Positions 47,754 through 60,796 of a DNA stretch of 64,000 nucleotides are shown here, in pieces (position 1 is the first letter of the stretch; each line of letters opens with the position of its first letter). Location: NCBI GenBank assembly GCA_019671005.1, contig CM033752.1:11904001-11968000 (forward strand). Direction: 5' to 3'. A program made the position numbers and the translations under genes. Below the pieces are notes generated by a model. That model saw only the letters and a program-made list of their open reading frames with translations, made no database searches and had not been told where the DNA came from. The DNA comes from Hibiscus mutabilis. Lineage: Eukaryota > Streptophyta > Magnoliopsida > Malvales > Malvaceae.

Positions 47754-49219
47754 GAGGATGAATGAGTCATTAGACATCAAAGATACTATAAATATACGCT
47801 CTACCATTATAAGGTTAAATTGCGAACTTGCCCTTGAAAGTTAAAATGACCAAAATGCCCTTATAAGCTAATTGTCTAGAACCCTTCTGATATATCCTGA
47901 ATCTTGAATGATCCTGAGCTATTTGAATTCTTGAATTTATCCTGGTATATCTGAACTACTACATGATAATGTTGCATTTTGAATTTCTGAACAGTTCTTA
48001 TGAATTAAGCTCCTAAATGATATAATGGCATCATTATTCATTATACCCTTTTATAAGGATCTCTTTCTAAAAACTGCTCAAAATCTGTAAAATAATATAT
48101 GATATGAAACAATGACTATCTGCTTTGATTCAAAAGTACAACTATTTTATAAAATGAAAGTTTGTTATCTGGTTTTTGTCATCTGATAAGGAATATATCT
48201 GATTTTTGATGATTTCCTCTCTATTGGCTAAACTGATATTTTTTTGGGGTATTATGGGGAATATGATCTGAAGTCTTCTAGGCAGCCCTGATCAAGCTGA
48301 CCTTCTCTTAGGCTTTGTGTCTTTTGTTAGGCTGTGTACCTTTTATTAGGCTCCAACGTCCTATCGGGCCTGGGTAAGTCCTTCCGTTAGTCTCTTACAT
48401 CCTTTCGGGTCTAGGGTAAATCCTTTTGTTAGGCTCTTATACCCTACCGGGTCTAGGGTAAGACCTTCTGTTAGGCTTCTACACCCTAACGGGCCTAGAG
48501 TAATACCTTCTGAATGCAATTATAGGGAATTGCATATTTGTGTCGGTTGGAAGGTAGCTAAGTGACTTTTCTCCCATCCCTCTCTCTATTACTATTAAAA
48601 TTCTACCATTGTATGAATCAAACAGTCTTTACTAATCTGAAATTGATAGAACACGTTAAGCCTTCTGACTCATTTTTTGAAATCTAACTCGTTCTCGATT
48701 ATCTAAACCATATACATCTTATATGGTTTTCGAGCGTTCAAATTCAGAATGGCTGTTACTTTCATATCCTGTCTGGAATCCGTTGTAGCCAAGTTCAACA
48801 TCTTGGTTTTATGCTTAGCCATATACCTGTTTGTGCTTATAGCAACTTTTGGTAGTTTTGTATTACCGAGCTTTTCCAAGCTCACTTTGTTTCATCATTT
48901 CATGTTAAAGGAATCCAATCATCGTTCTATCACCGATATCAGTTGGGAGTTCCCTTGGCGTTGCATGTGGAGTACGACACATGTGTATTAATGGGCATCT
49001 ATGTCACGTTTTATTTTATGACCGAGTCTGTAATAAGTTTTTTGAATTTCAACTTATGTGTAAATGAAATTTTAATATGTGTTTTACTAGAAATTTTTAT
49101 TTTACACTTTTAGATTTATTTTCAAGAGTTTTCTTCTGTTTTTACTGTGGGCCGCTCCGGTGACCCAAATGTGACCTCCTAGACTAGGCGTACTACTTAG
49201 GCGGGTTTAGGGGGTTACA
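47754..49219. other. right part of LTR D
   Basis: Continuation of the solo LTR after the copia insertion. It contains the 42-bp repeat and an AT-rich right end; open frames at 48703-48991 have no similarity. No gene. Confidence 0.6.
48301..48510. repeat. 42-bp tandem repeat in LTR D
   Basis: Units starting at about 48339, 48380, 48422, 48464 and a partial at 48506 have the form 'ccttctgttaggct...ccctaacgggcctaggg'. Period is 42 (41 for the first). An earlier degenerate unit is near 48301. Such GC-richer arrays within LTRs recall the 20-bp array in element A. Confidence 0.8.
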
Positions 49220-50930
49220 TGAAATTTAGGGATTAGGAGTTTACTATTTAATTAATATTTAAATAAAAGAGCAAAATCATGGCTGTGTAATATTTCTATA
49301 AAATTTTGGTAGGAAAATAAAGTAGACGCATAACATATTACAAGGAAAACCTTAGATTTTATTTCGTAGAAATCCCATAACTTGGTGTTTCCTGTTGTGA
49401 TCACCATCTCATATTTATCATTTTTTTCTTCACTGTATGCAAATTTATTAGTCATTTTATTATTTAAATATTTCTTTATAATTTGAGGAGTATATTCGTA
49501 ATATGGTAAGCATAATGATTTGAATCTTCAAGAAAATAATTTGTAAATTAATATTTTCTTTTAAAGTTCAAAAACTATAGCTTTGAATGCTTAGCCTCGT
49601 ATGTTACAATGTTATTTATTATTTTACGTATGCAAACTATACCACCTTTCAGTAACGGTTGATGATAATATTGGGTTACATTTATGTCAAATCAATTATA
49701 TTAAAAATGAAAAAAAAACATTTTTGGGTGGGAACTATAGATTTTAAATTGTTTTGAACCAATAATAATGGGTTTTGATACAAGCCAAGCAAAACGTAAA
49801 CTGAAATCGTTAGTAAAAACATGTAATATTTTAGATTTCACGTGACAAGCTCAAAACTGTATATGCAGACATTCAATACTCGTAGCATTAATATTTTCTT
49901 TTAAAGTTCAAAAACTATAGCTTTGTATGCTTCTTGACATGGTTGTCTTTGTATATATAATACAATAAATAGTATTATAACCAAAAGGTAAAAGGCACAC
50001 ATCATCGTGTCGTACAAATAGGATCAAGTTAACAAGAATAAATCACAATATCTTTTATCAATAGTTTTCGTATAGTCATGCTCAATTCACCAGTTTGTTT
50101 CATTCCTATAGTTGTAATTTTTTTAATTACTTGGTAACATAGTTTATTCTTTAAAGAACCAAATCAAACCAATTATCGATTGATAAACAAATCATCACAA
50201 GATATTATCTATCCATAAATTAAGGACCTAGTCACAGGACGACTATGTTTATAAGACGTGACTTCCTTTCAAAAGTTTTAGCTTAATACCATGATATATA
50301 ATACTTACAGATTCCTCTAATCAATACATTTATAACTAAAGATCTGGATTGTATCGAGACAAGATGAGCATATCAAAATACTTATAAGTCAAAATACGAA
50401 TTACAGTATGAAACTCCAAAGTACAGGTTTGGTACTAGGAGAATTAATGAACAGCTTAAAATGTGCGAACAAGCAGTAGGTTTTTTTATGAGTTTCGAAC
50501 CAACTACATTCTGTTTGGAAACGATATGTCTAAAAGTTCCATAGCGATTGCCACAGTTTCATTAACTAATTTAAGTTAAGATTTTGCTAAGTTCCGATAC
50601 AAATTTACAAGTATCGAGATTCAGAATCTAAGTTATAATTTAATTATTGTCCTAGTATATGCAAACACTATCTCGAATAAACATTATATGTGTACACTAA
50701 AATGCGTACATAATTATCATTCAACATATAATTACATACATTTTAAATAATCAAAAAAGATTATAGTCTTCTTCTACAGTTTGAGTGGGATTGTTTAAAG
50801 CTCTACAGTCACTCATCCATACTTCCTCATGCTCCTAATAAGGGAAAAATCATTTCACACGTTATAATTGACATGTGAATACGCACAAACATGTAATTTA
50901 ATAAATAGGGACTAATGTTTTTTCGATCGA
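49220..50930. other. AT-rich stretch with repeat relics
   Basis: After the right TGAAA duplication of D (49220-49224) there is no gene. A 45-bp segment 'attaatattttcttttaaag...' occurs at 49547 and again at 49887, a 340-bp spaced direct repeat. About 49795-49885 is another copy of the 'aaactgaaatcgttag' module found in the first 8 kb. About 50400-50560 again echoes the F-box-flank sequence at the very start of the window. Confidence 0.5.
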
Positions 50931-50934
50931 CTGC

Positions 50935-53020
50935 ATGTTGTCCATTGCACTTTCTAAAATTCCAAGTCTGGAGCATAAAAATCATCATGACATGCGGATG
51001 ATGGTGTTGCCAATCCTAGCTTCAACTCAGGGCATGTGACTTTATTGTGCCCTTCTGAATTGCAAATTGAACAATGGCGCCTACTCTTGCCTGTAACTTT
51101 TTGGACCTTGTATCTGGACTTTTTCCTTTCTTCCTTGAATAGTCCCGAACTCTTTTCTGTGATGTAGTTTGATCATGAGAATCATTCAACATACAAGATG
51201 CCTTGAGTTCGGTCATAAATCTATGAATCTTATCTTTGGCTCGTCAGAAGCTCTCTTCTATTTTTGATACGATATGATAAAGTTTATTTGACATTAATCG
51301 GAGCAAAGAGAACTGAGTCATGTGTTTACTTCATGAGGAACATTGAAATCCACAAACTATGGGGCAGAAACCTTCGCATTCTTTGTCCATCGATTTAAAA
51401 TCAATGAATTTAGGATACATGTGTTATCTAGTATCTTAAGTACGTGTAGTTGATGTCTACATGGAAACTTGACTATCTCAAATTTATGAAAACAACATGC
51501 TAGGGTTTTCGTGACAACATCACATTATACTTCAAATTCCTTGCCCTGTTTTTTATATTTCCTCATATAAATTCTGCAAACACTGTAGCCATCATCATTA
51601 TGCCGTGATACACTATACAATGTCTCACGCATAAGTTCCTCTTGAAAGGTCCTATATGATTTTTTTGTATACAGTTCAGTTGCATGGCCTTCTAGCTCGT
51701 TCAATTTTTTCAATTGCATTGGCTTACTCTATGTACAAGTAAAATATGCTTTTAACTCGTTGAAGCGCATTTGACCTATGGCATCTTCAATTGCATGAAT
51801 AAACTCCAAATATGTCTTCTTTCACTTAAAGAAAATAGCTAGAGATGCATCCATTTATTCGTACCTTTGGGTTGATCGCATGTTAGCAAAAAAATGACCC
51901 GTAATATACGCTTGTGCCTATAAGTGCCGGTGTTGCTCTTCTCCAACACCCATGGATGGTTTTCCACACTAAACATCTCAATAGTTATCTTCCATTATTC
52001 ATCAGACTCCTCAAGTTCCCACCAAGAATGCATGCATCTGCTAAATTCCTTTGTAAAATTTGAATCCCCAATATTTGCTTGTGCATTATGAGCTAGATGC
52101 CAAGAACATATTCGATGTTTAGCATCATGAAAAACAATTTTTGATCGCCCTCTACATTACCCTATCTCCATCTGTAACAATTGAAAGCGAAGACTTCTTC
52201 AGCATAGCTTCTGTAAAAGCTTTTAAGACCCACTGAAATGTATCTACGGTCTCGTCCGCAATGACAACAACAACAAACACAATTGCTTGATGATGGTAAT
52301 TTACATCAACAATGGGCATAAGAGGTTGATTGTACGCATTACCCTTCTAGGTGGTGTCAAATGCAATAACATCGCCGAATATGGCGTAGTCAGCTTTAGA
52401 ATTTGAATCAGCCCAAAATAAATTACGTAAACGACCTGAATCGTCGACTGAGATTTGTATAAAAACCAGGATCTGTCTTTTTCTTCGCATCAAAGTAACC
52501 TAGTACGACACTGACATCCCCATTAATAACTTTATTGGCTTTTATGTTGTGGAGGGCATTGTATAGGTCTTTCTTAGTAAAACCAACATTTTGATAACCA
52601 CTAGACTATTGCATGAAGAATTTCATAATTTCTGATGTTCTGACACCAACATTTTGCAATGCTGATGCCTCTACAATATTGGTCTCCATCACAAATCGAT
52701 GCAAACGAAGGAAGGGTACCATGGATGGTGGACAAAGTTGATGGTTATGTTCATTATCAGACAATGTTATTACCCAACTATCCAAATCTTTTGCATGGAC
52801 CACTACTCTACCCTTGCAACTGGTCCTTTTCTGTGGATGTAAAGCGCGTGAATGCTTTGCCTCATCTACTTTTGATTTCCTTTTCCCTTGTTTTGAACAA
52901 CAAAACTCTTGCTGGTATCTATAATTTTCATTTGGATAAACCCAATTTGTTCCACGATGTGCACTAAATCCATTTTGATTTGTGTATTTCTTATGTTATG
53001 CCAACGATGTTATTCGAACT
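50935..53020 (-). pseudogene. FAR1/FHY3-type (FRS) transposase-derived protein, decayed
   Basis: Read on the minus strand from about 53020: a FAR1 DNA-binding part (CSKQGKRKSKVDEAKHS, then TSCKGRVVVHAKDLDSWV and EHNHQLCPPS, about 52720-52910), followed by YFDAKKKTDPGFYT, GRLRNLFWADSNSKADYA, FGDVIAFDTT and IADETVDTFQWV of the MULE transposase domain (about 52190-52490). Near 51440-51520 is a SWIM-type zinc finger region (FHKFEIVKFPCRHQLH). At the end is a zinc knuckle CSICNSEGHNKVTC (about 51025-51070). FAR1/FHY3 proteins are transcription factors domesticated from Mutator-like transposases; many copies are still transposons. At least one in-frame stop (after FDTT) and several frameshifts make this a pseudogene. 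I see no terminal inverted repeats. Confidence 0.85.
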
Positions 53021-55195
53021 CTCCACAGTATCTCATCTTTTTTTAGCATCACCTACTGTACTCAGAACTTCCATGATGAGTATACTCCGACACCTAAGTA
53101 AATAAATATGAAATAACTGGAACATTGCATGGAATTAAGTTGCATAAAAGTAAAAAAAATGCTTATTATGAACTTGCTTACCTTTTTAAGACCGCTACTG
53201 CTAGAAAAAGGTTTATGAGCTTAAAAATAAACAACATGTTCAATGGGAAGAGGAATAAGAGGAAATAGACGTGTATTGAAGTTGGTATTACCTGCCCTAG
53301 GATGGTAGTTGCAACATTTATTGGAACTTTTATTCAACATTTCAAGAATGGTTGTTATTAGAGTAATAAATTTGACCATTCTGCATAATTTTTTTTCAGT
53401 AGTTTTGGAATTTCATCTTTATGTTTTGATACTGATTAAATGTCTTATATTGCAGTGCTTGATATAACGTCTCGGAACTAGTATCTAAGTTTTATACTTT
53501 AAAAATACTTGAACTTTGAATTTTGACATTTTCAGTTTTAAACATCAAATATATAACTTTTTCGGTTGACGTTTCCGCTTCTTTTTTGATTAAAAATAGT
53601 GAAACCTATGACCCAGTTCCACTACTTAACGTGGAGTATATATATCAAAGCTGGAATCTCACAGCCAAAAATTAATGCATTTTTTCTTGTCTCACACAGT
53701 TGTGCGAACCGATTGGATTCCTCCATTCCTTTAGTTCAAAATCTTTAAATTTAGGGACTTTTCACTTGATCCTTTCACCAATCAAACATTCAATACACCA
53801 TCTCTTCATCCAATTCAGTTAAATTCAAATCTGCAGGCATCGAAGGTATTTCTAGAAACCCTGGTTTTTTTTAAATAACCTTACTTTTGTTTGGATTCAT
53901 GAACTTTCCATGGCTGACCGGTGATGTTGAAAATATGGTTGACAATGGGTTTTTCAGATTTTTTGATTATTTTGTTTAAGTTTTTACAAGAACCCTAAAC
54001 CCAGTCCACTCAGAGCCTAACAGAAACAAAGGCATATTTTCGAAAACCCTACTTATGTTAGAATACTATTGGTTTTGTTTGGTTTCCATTTACTTTCCAT
54101 TGATGACCTTTGATGTTGAAAATTTGGTTGATATTATTGATGGGGTTTTTAGATTTTTTCTGTTTATGTTGGAATACCCTAAACTCAAGTCAATCAAATC
54201 CTACCTGCTAGAATCAAAGGTATATTTATGGAAACCCAAACTTTTTTTAACATTCACAAGCTTTTGATTGGTCTTCATTTACTTTCCATATGATGTTCTA
54301 CAATTCTGTTTTAATTATGAATATGGTTGTGTTATGTTGTAATAACTTTTTTAATCTACAGATATGAACACGATCCAGCTTACCTTCTGACAAACAAACA
54401 ATGCCAGAATAAGTTTGGAAACTAAACTGCTTACTTATCATCAATGTAATACGAAATACTCACAAGTCACAACACAACTAGTACAAAATCTAAACCTATC
54501 GTGAAAGTAACTTGAAATTGTACTCCGACACGACCCATATCAGGAATCTCTTATGCACAACATTGACACGTCGTCTCATTATTAGTATTCTTTGTTGTAT
54601 GTGCCTGACACATCTTCTCGTATCAGGAATCTTAACTATAACATAACTAAAGTCTTCGATACTCAAACATTCAAAATGTACCCATTCCTTTACAGTTTCG
54701 ATACTAACCATGTACAATGTTCACGTTCATATATATTTACATGTTCATATGTAATTGGGAGTATTGAAATGTATATAAGAGGTTTGATACTTATAACGAG
54801 AATGGACACCTTAAATGATTCAATATCATGTAAGATTTTAGGTTCGTATTGAAGAATATCAAAACGCGAAGTATAATATTGATACTTATCAATGCTAAAA
54901 TGATGCCAAACGTGTTTAACGATATACTCAGCTCTGTTTAAGTTGTCAAAATCCCATTATATTTGGTAGATTTGTTCAAGGAACCAATGTGTGCTGAGAA
55001 ATATGATCACCAACACAAACACAAACTATGATTAGATTAAAAAGTACGATCTAAAATTTTATACATGGTTCATTGGTACTAAGCTAGCTTAGTTTAGTTA
55101 AAATGAATGGAAGAAGAGTCTATTTCTGTGTTATCGTAGTATATAGATATATTATATGTGACATTCAATTCCTCAATTATTTGTTCTTTCTCATG
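53021..55195. other. no gene seen
   Basis: AT-rich sequence. A weakly repeated pair, 'ggttttgtttggtttccatttactttccat' at 54069 and a related stretch at about 53875-53910 and 54255-54290, suggests an old local triplication of about 190-bp units, each with 'aaccctaaac'-like words. Open frames at 54055-54267, 54496-54717 and 54592-54852 show no recognisable domain. Confidence 0.45.
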
Positions 55196-55474
55196 TCATC
55201 TCCTAGAATTACGTACACAAATAGCATCTTCATTTGTGAAAGGTGGAGAACCTATTGAGATTCTTGATGAACTAACATCTTCATCAAAATTTACATACAA
55301 TTCGATGTTGGTAACCCCTACACGATTGTATCTCCTAAACATCTTGCGAAGGTCGCTTGCATTATATATCTTTAGCATGTAATGAGCTTCAGGGCCAGGC
55401 TCATCAACGGGGATTTTGGCTTCCAATGAAGACAATTTTTTCCCTGTTGATTTGCTAACCTCCGCAAAAATCAA
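55196..55474 (-). pseudogene. possible MuDR-type transposase N-terminal fragment
   Basis: A 92-codon open frame contains HYMLKIYNASDLRKMFRRYN, VGVTNIELYVNFDED and a short acidic/serine tail. Plant Mutator-like transposases often begin with a PB1-like region in which 'DL..MF' is followed by 'IELYV', and this frame has that pattern. No zinc finger or transposase core follows downstream on the minus strand, so it would be only the N-terminal part. The similarity is from memory of the family and modest; it could also be an unrelated host fragment. Confidence 0.45.
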
Positions 55475-55629
55475 CTCAAACTAATCATCCTTCTTGATGT
55501 TGCAATTGAATGATGTGTAGAGGTATGTTCCTAAAAAGAAAATGGTTGCAGAAAATCTTGCCATATTTTTAAATAAGAATTTCTACAAAATATGGTAAGT
55601 GTAGAAGTATTTATAGAAGATTTGTAAGG

Positions 55630-56530
55630 TTAAAATGTTACTGATATTCAGTTTGTGGTTTAACACCTAAAATGTTACCGATAATTAGTTTAGGGTTCGA
55701 CACTTAAAATGTTATTGATAGTCAGTTTGGGGTTCAGCACCTAAAATGTTACCAATAATTAGTTTGGGGTTCAGTACCTAAAATGTTGCCGATAATTAGT
55801 TTGGGGTTCGATACCTAAAATGTTAATGATAATCAGTTTGGAGTTCGACACCTAAAATGTTAAGGAAATTTAGTTTGGGGTTCGGCACCTAAAATGTTAC
55901 CCAAAATGAGTTTTAGGTTGGACACCTAAAATATTACCAAAATTCAATTTGGGGTTCAACACTTAAATTGTTACAAGTAACGAGTTTGGGGTTCGTGACC
56001 TATAATGTTACCAAAAAATTAATTTTGCATTCTGAATCCAAAATATCACTGAAAATTAGTTTGGGGTTCGGACCCTAAAATGTTAATAAAATTCAGTTTT
56101 GGGGTCGGCACCTAAAATGTTACCTACATTCAGTTTGACTCTAAAATGTTAATGAAATTCAATTTCGGGTTCGGCACCTAAAATGTTACCTACATTTAGT
56201 TTAACTCTAAAATGTTAATGAAATTCAGTTTTGGGATCGGCACCTAAAATGTTATCTACATTCAGTTTGGCGTTAGGGAACCTAAATTATTGCCGAGATA
56301 TTAAACTTTTTAAGTTGAGTGAAACATTTTATTCGCCACCTAAAATGTTACCAAAAACCAGCTTGAGTGGTTAGGAAACCTAAAATATTAAGAAAATATT
56401 TCACTTTCTAAGTTCAAAGAGAAACATTTAACTCAGCACTTAAAATGTTAGAAAAAACCAGTTTATGAGTAAAACATTTCATTAGCCATCTAAAAATGTT
56501 AGCCAAAACCTGTTTGAATTGGTTGGTAAC
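55630..56530. repeat. 37-bp minisatellite
   Basis: Units of the type 'cctaaaatgttaccgataat' + 'tagtttggggttcggca' recur with period 37 at 55632, 55669, 55706, 55743, 55780, 55817 and on to about 56250. After that the units become longer and irregular until about 56530, roughly twenty or more in total. Many units keep 'tagtttggggttcg' and 'cctaaaatgtta'. No coding potential. It adjoins the upstream side of the MuDR-like fragment. Confidence 0.85.
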
Positions 56531-58426
56531 CTGTAACTGAGAAAATAGGTGTTGCTGTATAGTAGCCACATTTTAAGCTACCGCACATCAGACCTACCTC
56601 GGTTTTATGGCTTTACTTGGTTTTGTATTTGCTAAAGTCACAACCTTAGATGCAACATTTGATGATTTATTCCATTCAGCTAAATAATACATTGTGATCA
56701 ACAGGAGCAAAGTTATTAATGATTTTTTAAAGGTAAATACACAAGATAAAGCAAAATCTTCAGCAATCCATGGTTGCAAATTTGAGGAATTTTGAATTTA
56801 GGGTTCTAAAATTAGGAAAATTTTAATCTAAGGTTGTGAAATTGGAAAATTTTAAAAATAGGGTTTAAAGATTTTGGTTTGAGAGGTATCGAGAGATTGG
56901 TATTTGGGGTCACCGGCATTGGGGTTTGGTTGGTCAGAGAAGGTGGGGGACGACGATGGCAGCGTGAAACAACCGATGACGAGGGTGATTGGCTGACCAA
57001 CTTCAACGACAGATTAAACAAACAGAGAGCTTCATTCTCTTTTCACATAGTTGGAACCATGGAATAAGGAGCGCAGAGGAGCGACAACGAGACCCAAAAT
57101 GAACAACGGTGAGGCAAATTGATTAGGAAAACGACGGCAGCGATGACTAAAAGAAAACAAAAGTTTGGAGTTGAGGCTAGAGTTTGTGGATGATGGAAGA
57201 TTTAATTAAAAATACTATAAAACAAATATGAATTGTTTATTAAATAAAAATTCTAATTTTGTTTTGAAATATTTTAATTACGTTCAATCCTTAAGATTTA
57301 TAATAAAAATTTAAGAGTCATTAAAAATTTAATGTGTGTAGCGGTGTGTTGCGTTAGTGGTGTGCGTTGCCCGTTCTAGAATTTATCATATATAAAGTTT
57401 AGTTGAACTCTTTATGTGGGAGATTATTATTATTAAATAAGGATAGATCACAAAATATTTCTGATGTTGAGGTTAATAAAATAGATGTTTATACTCATTT
57501 ACTATTAATTAAGGTCTTGAAATATAGATAATGATCATCATTATTCATTAAATTTAAAATTTACAGTTTTCACTAGTAAAAAGATATTACATTTAAAGAT
57601 AACGTTCAATAATGTTATGTTGTTATCAAATGCCCTTTAAGGATAATGTCCAATAATATTTTGTTTTTATTTTCGGTAAAATAGCAATATTGTTCTTCAA
57701 AAGAATTCATTAGCCGTATCTTTTAATAATTTTTTTTTCATTTGTAGAAAATGCAACTTAAATGGACCTAAAATATTACATTTATGGATAGAATGAAAAA
57801 ATATATTAAAAGAAACTTTTTAATATTATCGAATCAATTACATGCGGACCACATTATAAATGACATGCTCTAGGCAATTTGCATGTAAAAAAGATATTCA
57901 TATTTAATTTATTTTTCAGCACAATCAATATTTGTTGGGGCTAATTAATATCCTCAACAAAGTCATCCCTTGATTTTCACTTATTCTATCATTTTTTTAA
58001 ATTTAATCCAACCAAAATAAAATGTCTTAATTATATCGATTCACATTAATCAAAAGATATTAAGTATATCATAATTGGAGAGGGATGAAATTAGAAATTT
58101 TGAATTATTAACTACGATCAATGTAGCTATAGTTTTCTACTGAACGATGAAGGGAAATCACGTTGTTGTAACGACACATACTCGGTCCTAGTGATACGAT
58201 TGAGTTGTGGAGGTCACATGGATCACCTAAGTTACCTTAAAATCTTTTTCGTAAATTTTAAGTAAAAATCAAATAAAAGCATAAACAAAATATTATATAA
58301 TCAACTAATATCACATTTATAAAAAAATTAGGAATATTAAGAAAATTACTAAACGAAACTACTAAATCGAGAGTTAGTTTATCCGATGCTAAACTAAACC
58401 TAGCAACGTAGGACAATTGAAAGGGG
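56531..58426. other. no gene seen
   Basis: About 56880-57190 is locally GC-richer with G-rich words (ggtcaccggcattgggg), and both strands have 60-70-codon frames there, but neither resembles a known protein. The region may be an old 5' untranslated segment. About 57200-58420 is very AT-rich and featureless. Confidence 0.45.
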
Positions 58427-58560
58427 GAGTGAGCTAGAGAACTCAATGTGTCCTCTAAGTGAGCATAAGCAACAAAGTGGGTATCAAAACAATGGCTTAC
58501 GACAAAGCTCACTAGGGGCGAATTTATTCGTATACATCCTAGGTCAAATGGCCTATCAAT
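58427..58560. repeat. direct repeat, copy 1
   Basis: The block 'gagaactcaatgtgtcct ... aacaatggcttacgacaaag' recurs at 59208-59335 with scattered changes. The two copies are about 780 bp apart in the same orientation. A 'gggtatcaaaacaatggc' word inside recalls a degenerate tRNA-Met primer site, so they may be remnants of one transposon family. No ends found. Confidence 0.7.
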
Positions 58561-59207
58561 ACAGAAAATAAAAAAAATCTTGAAGAAACCTACCATCAGC
58601 CTCGATGTTGGACTAGAGGAATTAGGCTGAAGAAAAGGGATTTAAAAATTCATGATGAATTGAAGATAATTGGCAGCAATGGATGAAGAAGGGGACCTCT
58701 CATGAGCTCATTAAAGAGCACGTGACCAAGAAATTGTTAAAACAATCATAAATGGATAAAAATAGGGGAATTGCCAAACGAGGTTTTGACAAAAATTAAC
58801 TAATATTATCCATATTTGCTATTGAACCTTGAAGTTATGAAGTCATAAACTTTTAGTCCTATAAATTATACTTACATTATAATTAAATCCAAATACTTAA
58901 TTTAATTGGCCAAAAATGAAAAGTAAAGTTACGTGAAGGATAATAACATGCTTTTGGCACACAAAAAAATTAATTACAAGTTGCAGTCTCATATTTGTAT
59001 AAATAAAAGCAATACCTACTTTCTCATAAATTAATCATTAAACAATTAGTAAATAATCAACAAAAATGAAACACATGAAAGAGGCATTGCTGGTTTTAAA
59101 AAGTAATTTTTAAAAATAATTACAATTTAGTTTAAATAAAATTAAATACTGGTAAATACTTTTTAATTCTCAAGTAAACATGTTACTTTACCTAAAACAA
59201 TAGGAAG

Positions 59208-59335
59208 GGGAGTGGCCTAGAGAACTCAATGTGTCCTTTAAGTGAACACAAACAATAAGGTTGGTATCAAAACAATGGCTTACGACAAAGCTCACCAAGG
59301 GCAAATTCATTCGTATACCTCCAAGGTCAAGGACA
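59208..59335. repeat. direct repeat, copy 2
   Basis: Second copy of the block at 58427-58560, with 'ggttggtatcaaaacaatgg' and 'cgtatacctccaaggtcaa'. Confidence 0.7.
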
Positions 59336-60011
59336 AAGTTCACATGTTTGCTTGTACAACAATACCTCTTATCAATACTTAATTTCATTAGAGTAAATTT
59401 TCTGCTCTGTAAAACAAAATTACACTAGTGTAACATAATTCTAATATCTCAAACATATTTACATAGTATAAATTAGTTCTTCAATGCCAATATTTCTCCA
59501 ACTATAAACCTTTTTTGCTTTCATAATAGTTTCTCTTTATCAATGCATTATTACACAGATGTAAATTGATGTTACATTATTGCATCGATCAATGAACTAA
59601 TAAGTTCGAATTTCTGGATCTGCCCTTAAAACTGTCACGTTAGGGGTTGGGGTTGGCTAGAGAGAAAACAACAAAGCCTTTTGTTTTTTTTGGAGTTAGC
59701 ATCATTCTCCGCCATCGAGTGAATTATAGAGAGGTTGGTATCAGAATTAGCCATGAGACTCGGCAAATTTAATACAAGACCTAAAAATCAAATTGATTTA
59801 TCAAATCTTAGATCGATCAGAGTTTCAAATAACGGACCACAAACGCTATTGCGGTCGCTATTTCACGATAACGTCATCGTCCAAAACCGATATTACAAAA
59901 AAATAACGGTGTTAAGCGAAATCAAACTGATCGTTGAATATCGCGGTCGCAATTTAACGGGTAAAGGCCAAAAACAGCGATAAAGTGTCGCTATTTTCGT
60001 TTTGGATCCGT
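59336..60011. other. no gene confirmed; GC-richer patch
   Basis: About 59815-60000 is richer in CG dinucleotides ('attgcggtcgctatttcacg', 'atatcgcggtcgcaattt') than its surroundings. An 82-codon frame at 59735-59983 spans it but matches nothing I know. Repeated 'gcggtcgc' words suggest a repeat fragment. Confidence 0.4.
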
Positions 60012-60640
60012 TATGGCAAATAAAATTAGAAAAATAATCTCGATCTCAGACCAGTTACACGTAGAAGAAGAAATGGAGAAGATGTGTTGAAGAAGAATAA
60101 ATTCCTTTTTCTTTAAATCTTTAATGCTATTTTATTACTTTTGTTGGGCCCGAGAAATTTTTAATGAATTAGTGGCTTGTTTTACTGAGCCAACTTTCAT
60201 TTTTTAGTATTTTATTATCAGCTTTTTGTTAAATTTTTTTTTTAGTTTTTTATACTTTAAGTTTTTTTATTAGGATTTTATTATTATTATTATTATTATT
60301 ATTATAAAAATAATTATATTATTAATTTTGTGACTCAAATATTTAATATAGAAAAAAAAATTAATTTTAATAATAATTTTGATGTTAATTAATAATAATA
60401 ATAATAAAATAATAAGATTTATTTTTTAATATTTACTAATTTAAATAAAATATTAAAACTACATATTCAATTGATATATATTTATTAATATTTTAAAATA
60501 TTTATTTTTAATATTTTGAAATTTACATATAATTGAAATATTTTTTATTTTAAGCATGTATAATATAAATACCATGTTTTAAGTACAAAATATGCATTAG
60601 GATTGATTTATAAAATCTACTTATCTCAATTAAGCCCTTA
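60012..60640. repeat. AT-rich duplicated segment, copy 1
   Basis: Aligns with about 62455-62972 plus 63217-63250: 'gcaaataaaatta', 'accagttaca', 'tttgttgggcccga', an (att)n microsatellite (about 60280-60305 here, about 62700-62715 there), and 'ccatgttttaagtacaaaatatgcatta'. It lacks the 235-bp MITE that copy 2 contains and so gives the empty site 'gtataatataaatacc' at about 60560. Confidence 0.75.
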
Positions 60641-60796
60641 AAGATTTATTTTTTTGCTCAATCTAGTCACTTAAAGCCTTTACAAATTTGAGTTTTTTTT
60701 CTCAATCTAACCACTTAAAAGCCCTTAAGAATTATGCTCTCGTATTAATAAAAGTTTATACGTGTTAGAAAGCACTCTAAACTATGTTCTTTTAAA

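Larger units (their letters stand above)
42397..49219. mobile_element. solo LTR D, interrupted by a copia element
   Basis: Begins TGTAACACCC and ends GGGGTTACA between TGAAA duplications. Removing the copia insertion leaves about 2.9 kb with no pol of its own, as expected for an LTR left by LTR-LTR recombination. Its first ~550 bp has the same plan as palindrome P: TGTAACACC end, a tRNA-like segment on the minus strand, a C-rich part, then a 'gttgacc / gagtcaact' tract with two TGACGTCA sites (42882-42889, 42912-42919). D is not palindromic. Its right half has a 42-bp tandem repeat at about 48300-48510. Confidence 0.75.

Noticed and set aside
59735..59983. 82-codon + strand frame as a gene
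   Set aside because: No recognisable domain; the CG-rich 'gcggtcgc' words repeat and point to a repeat fragment.
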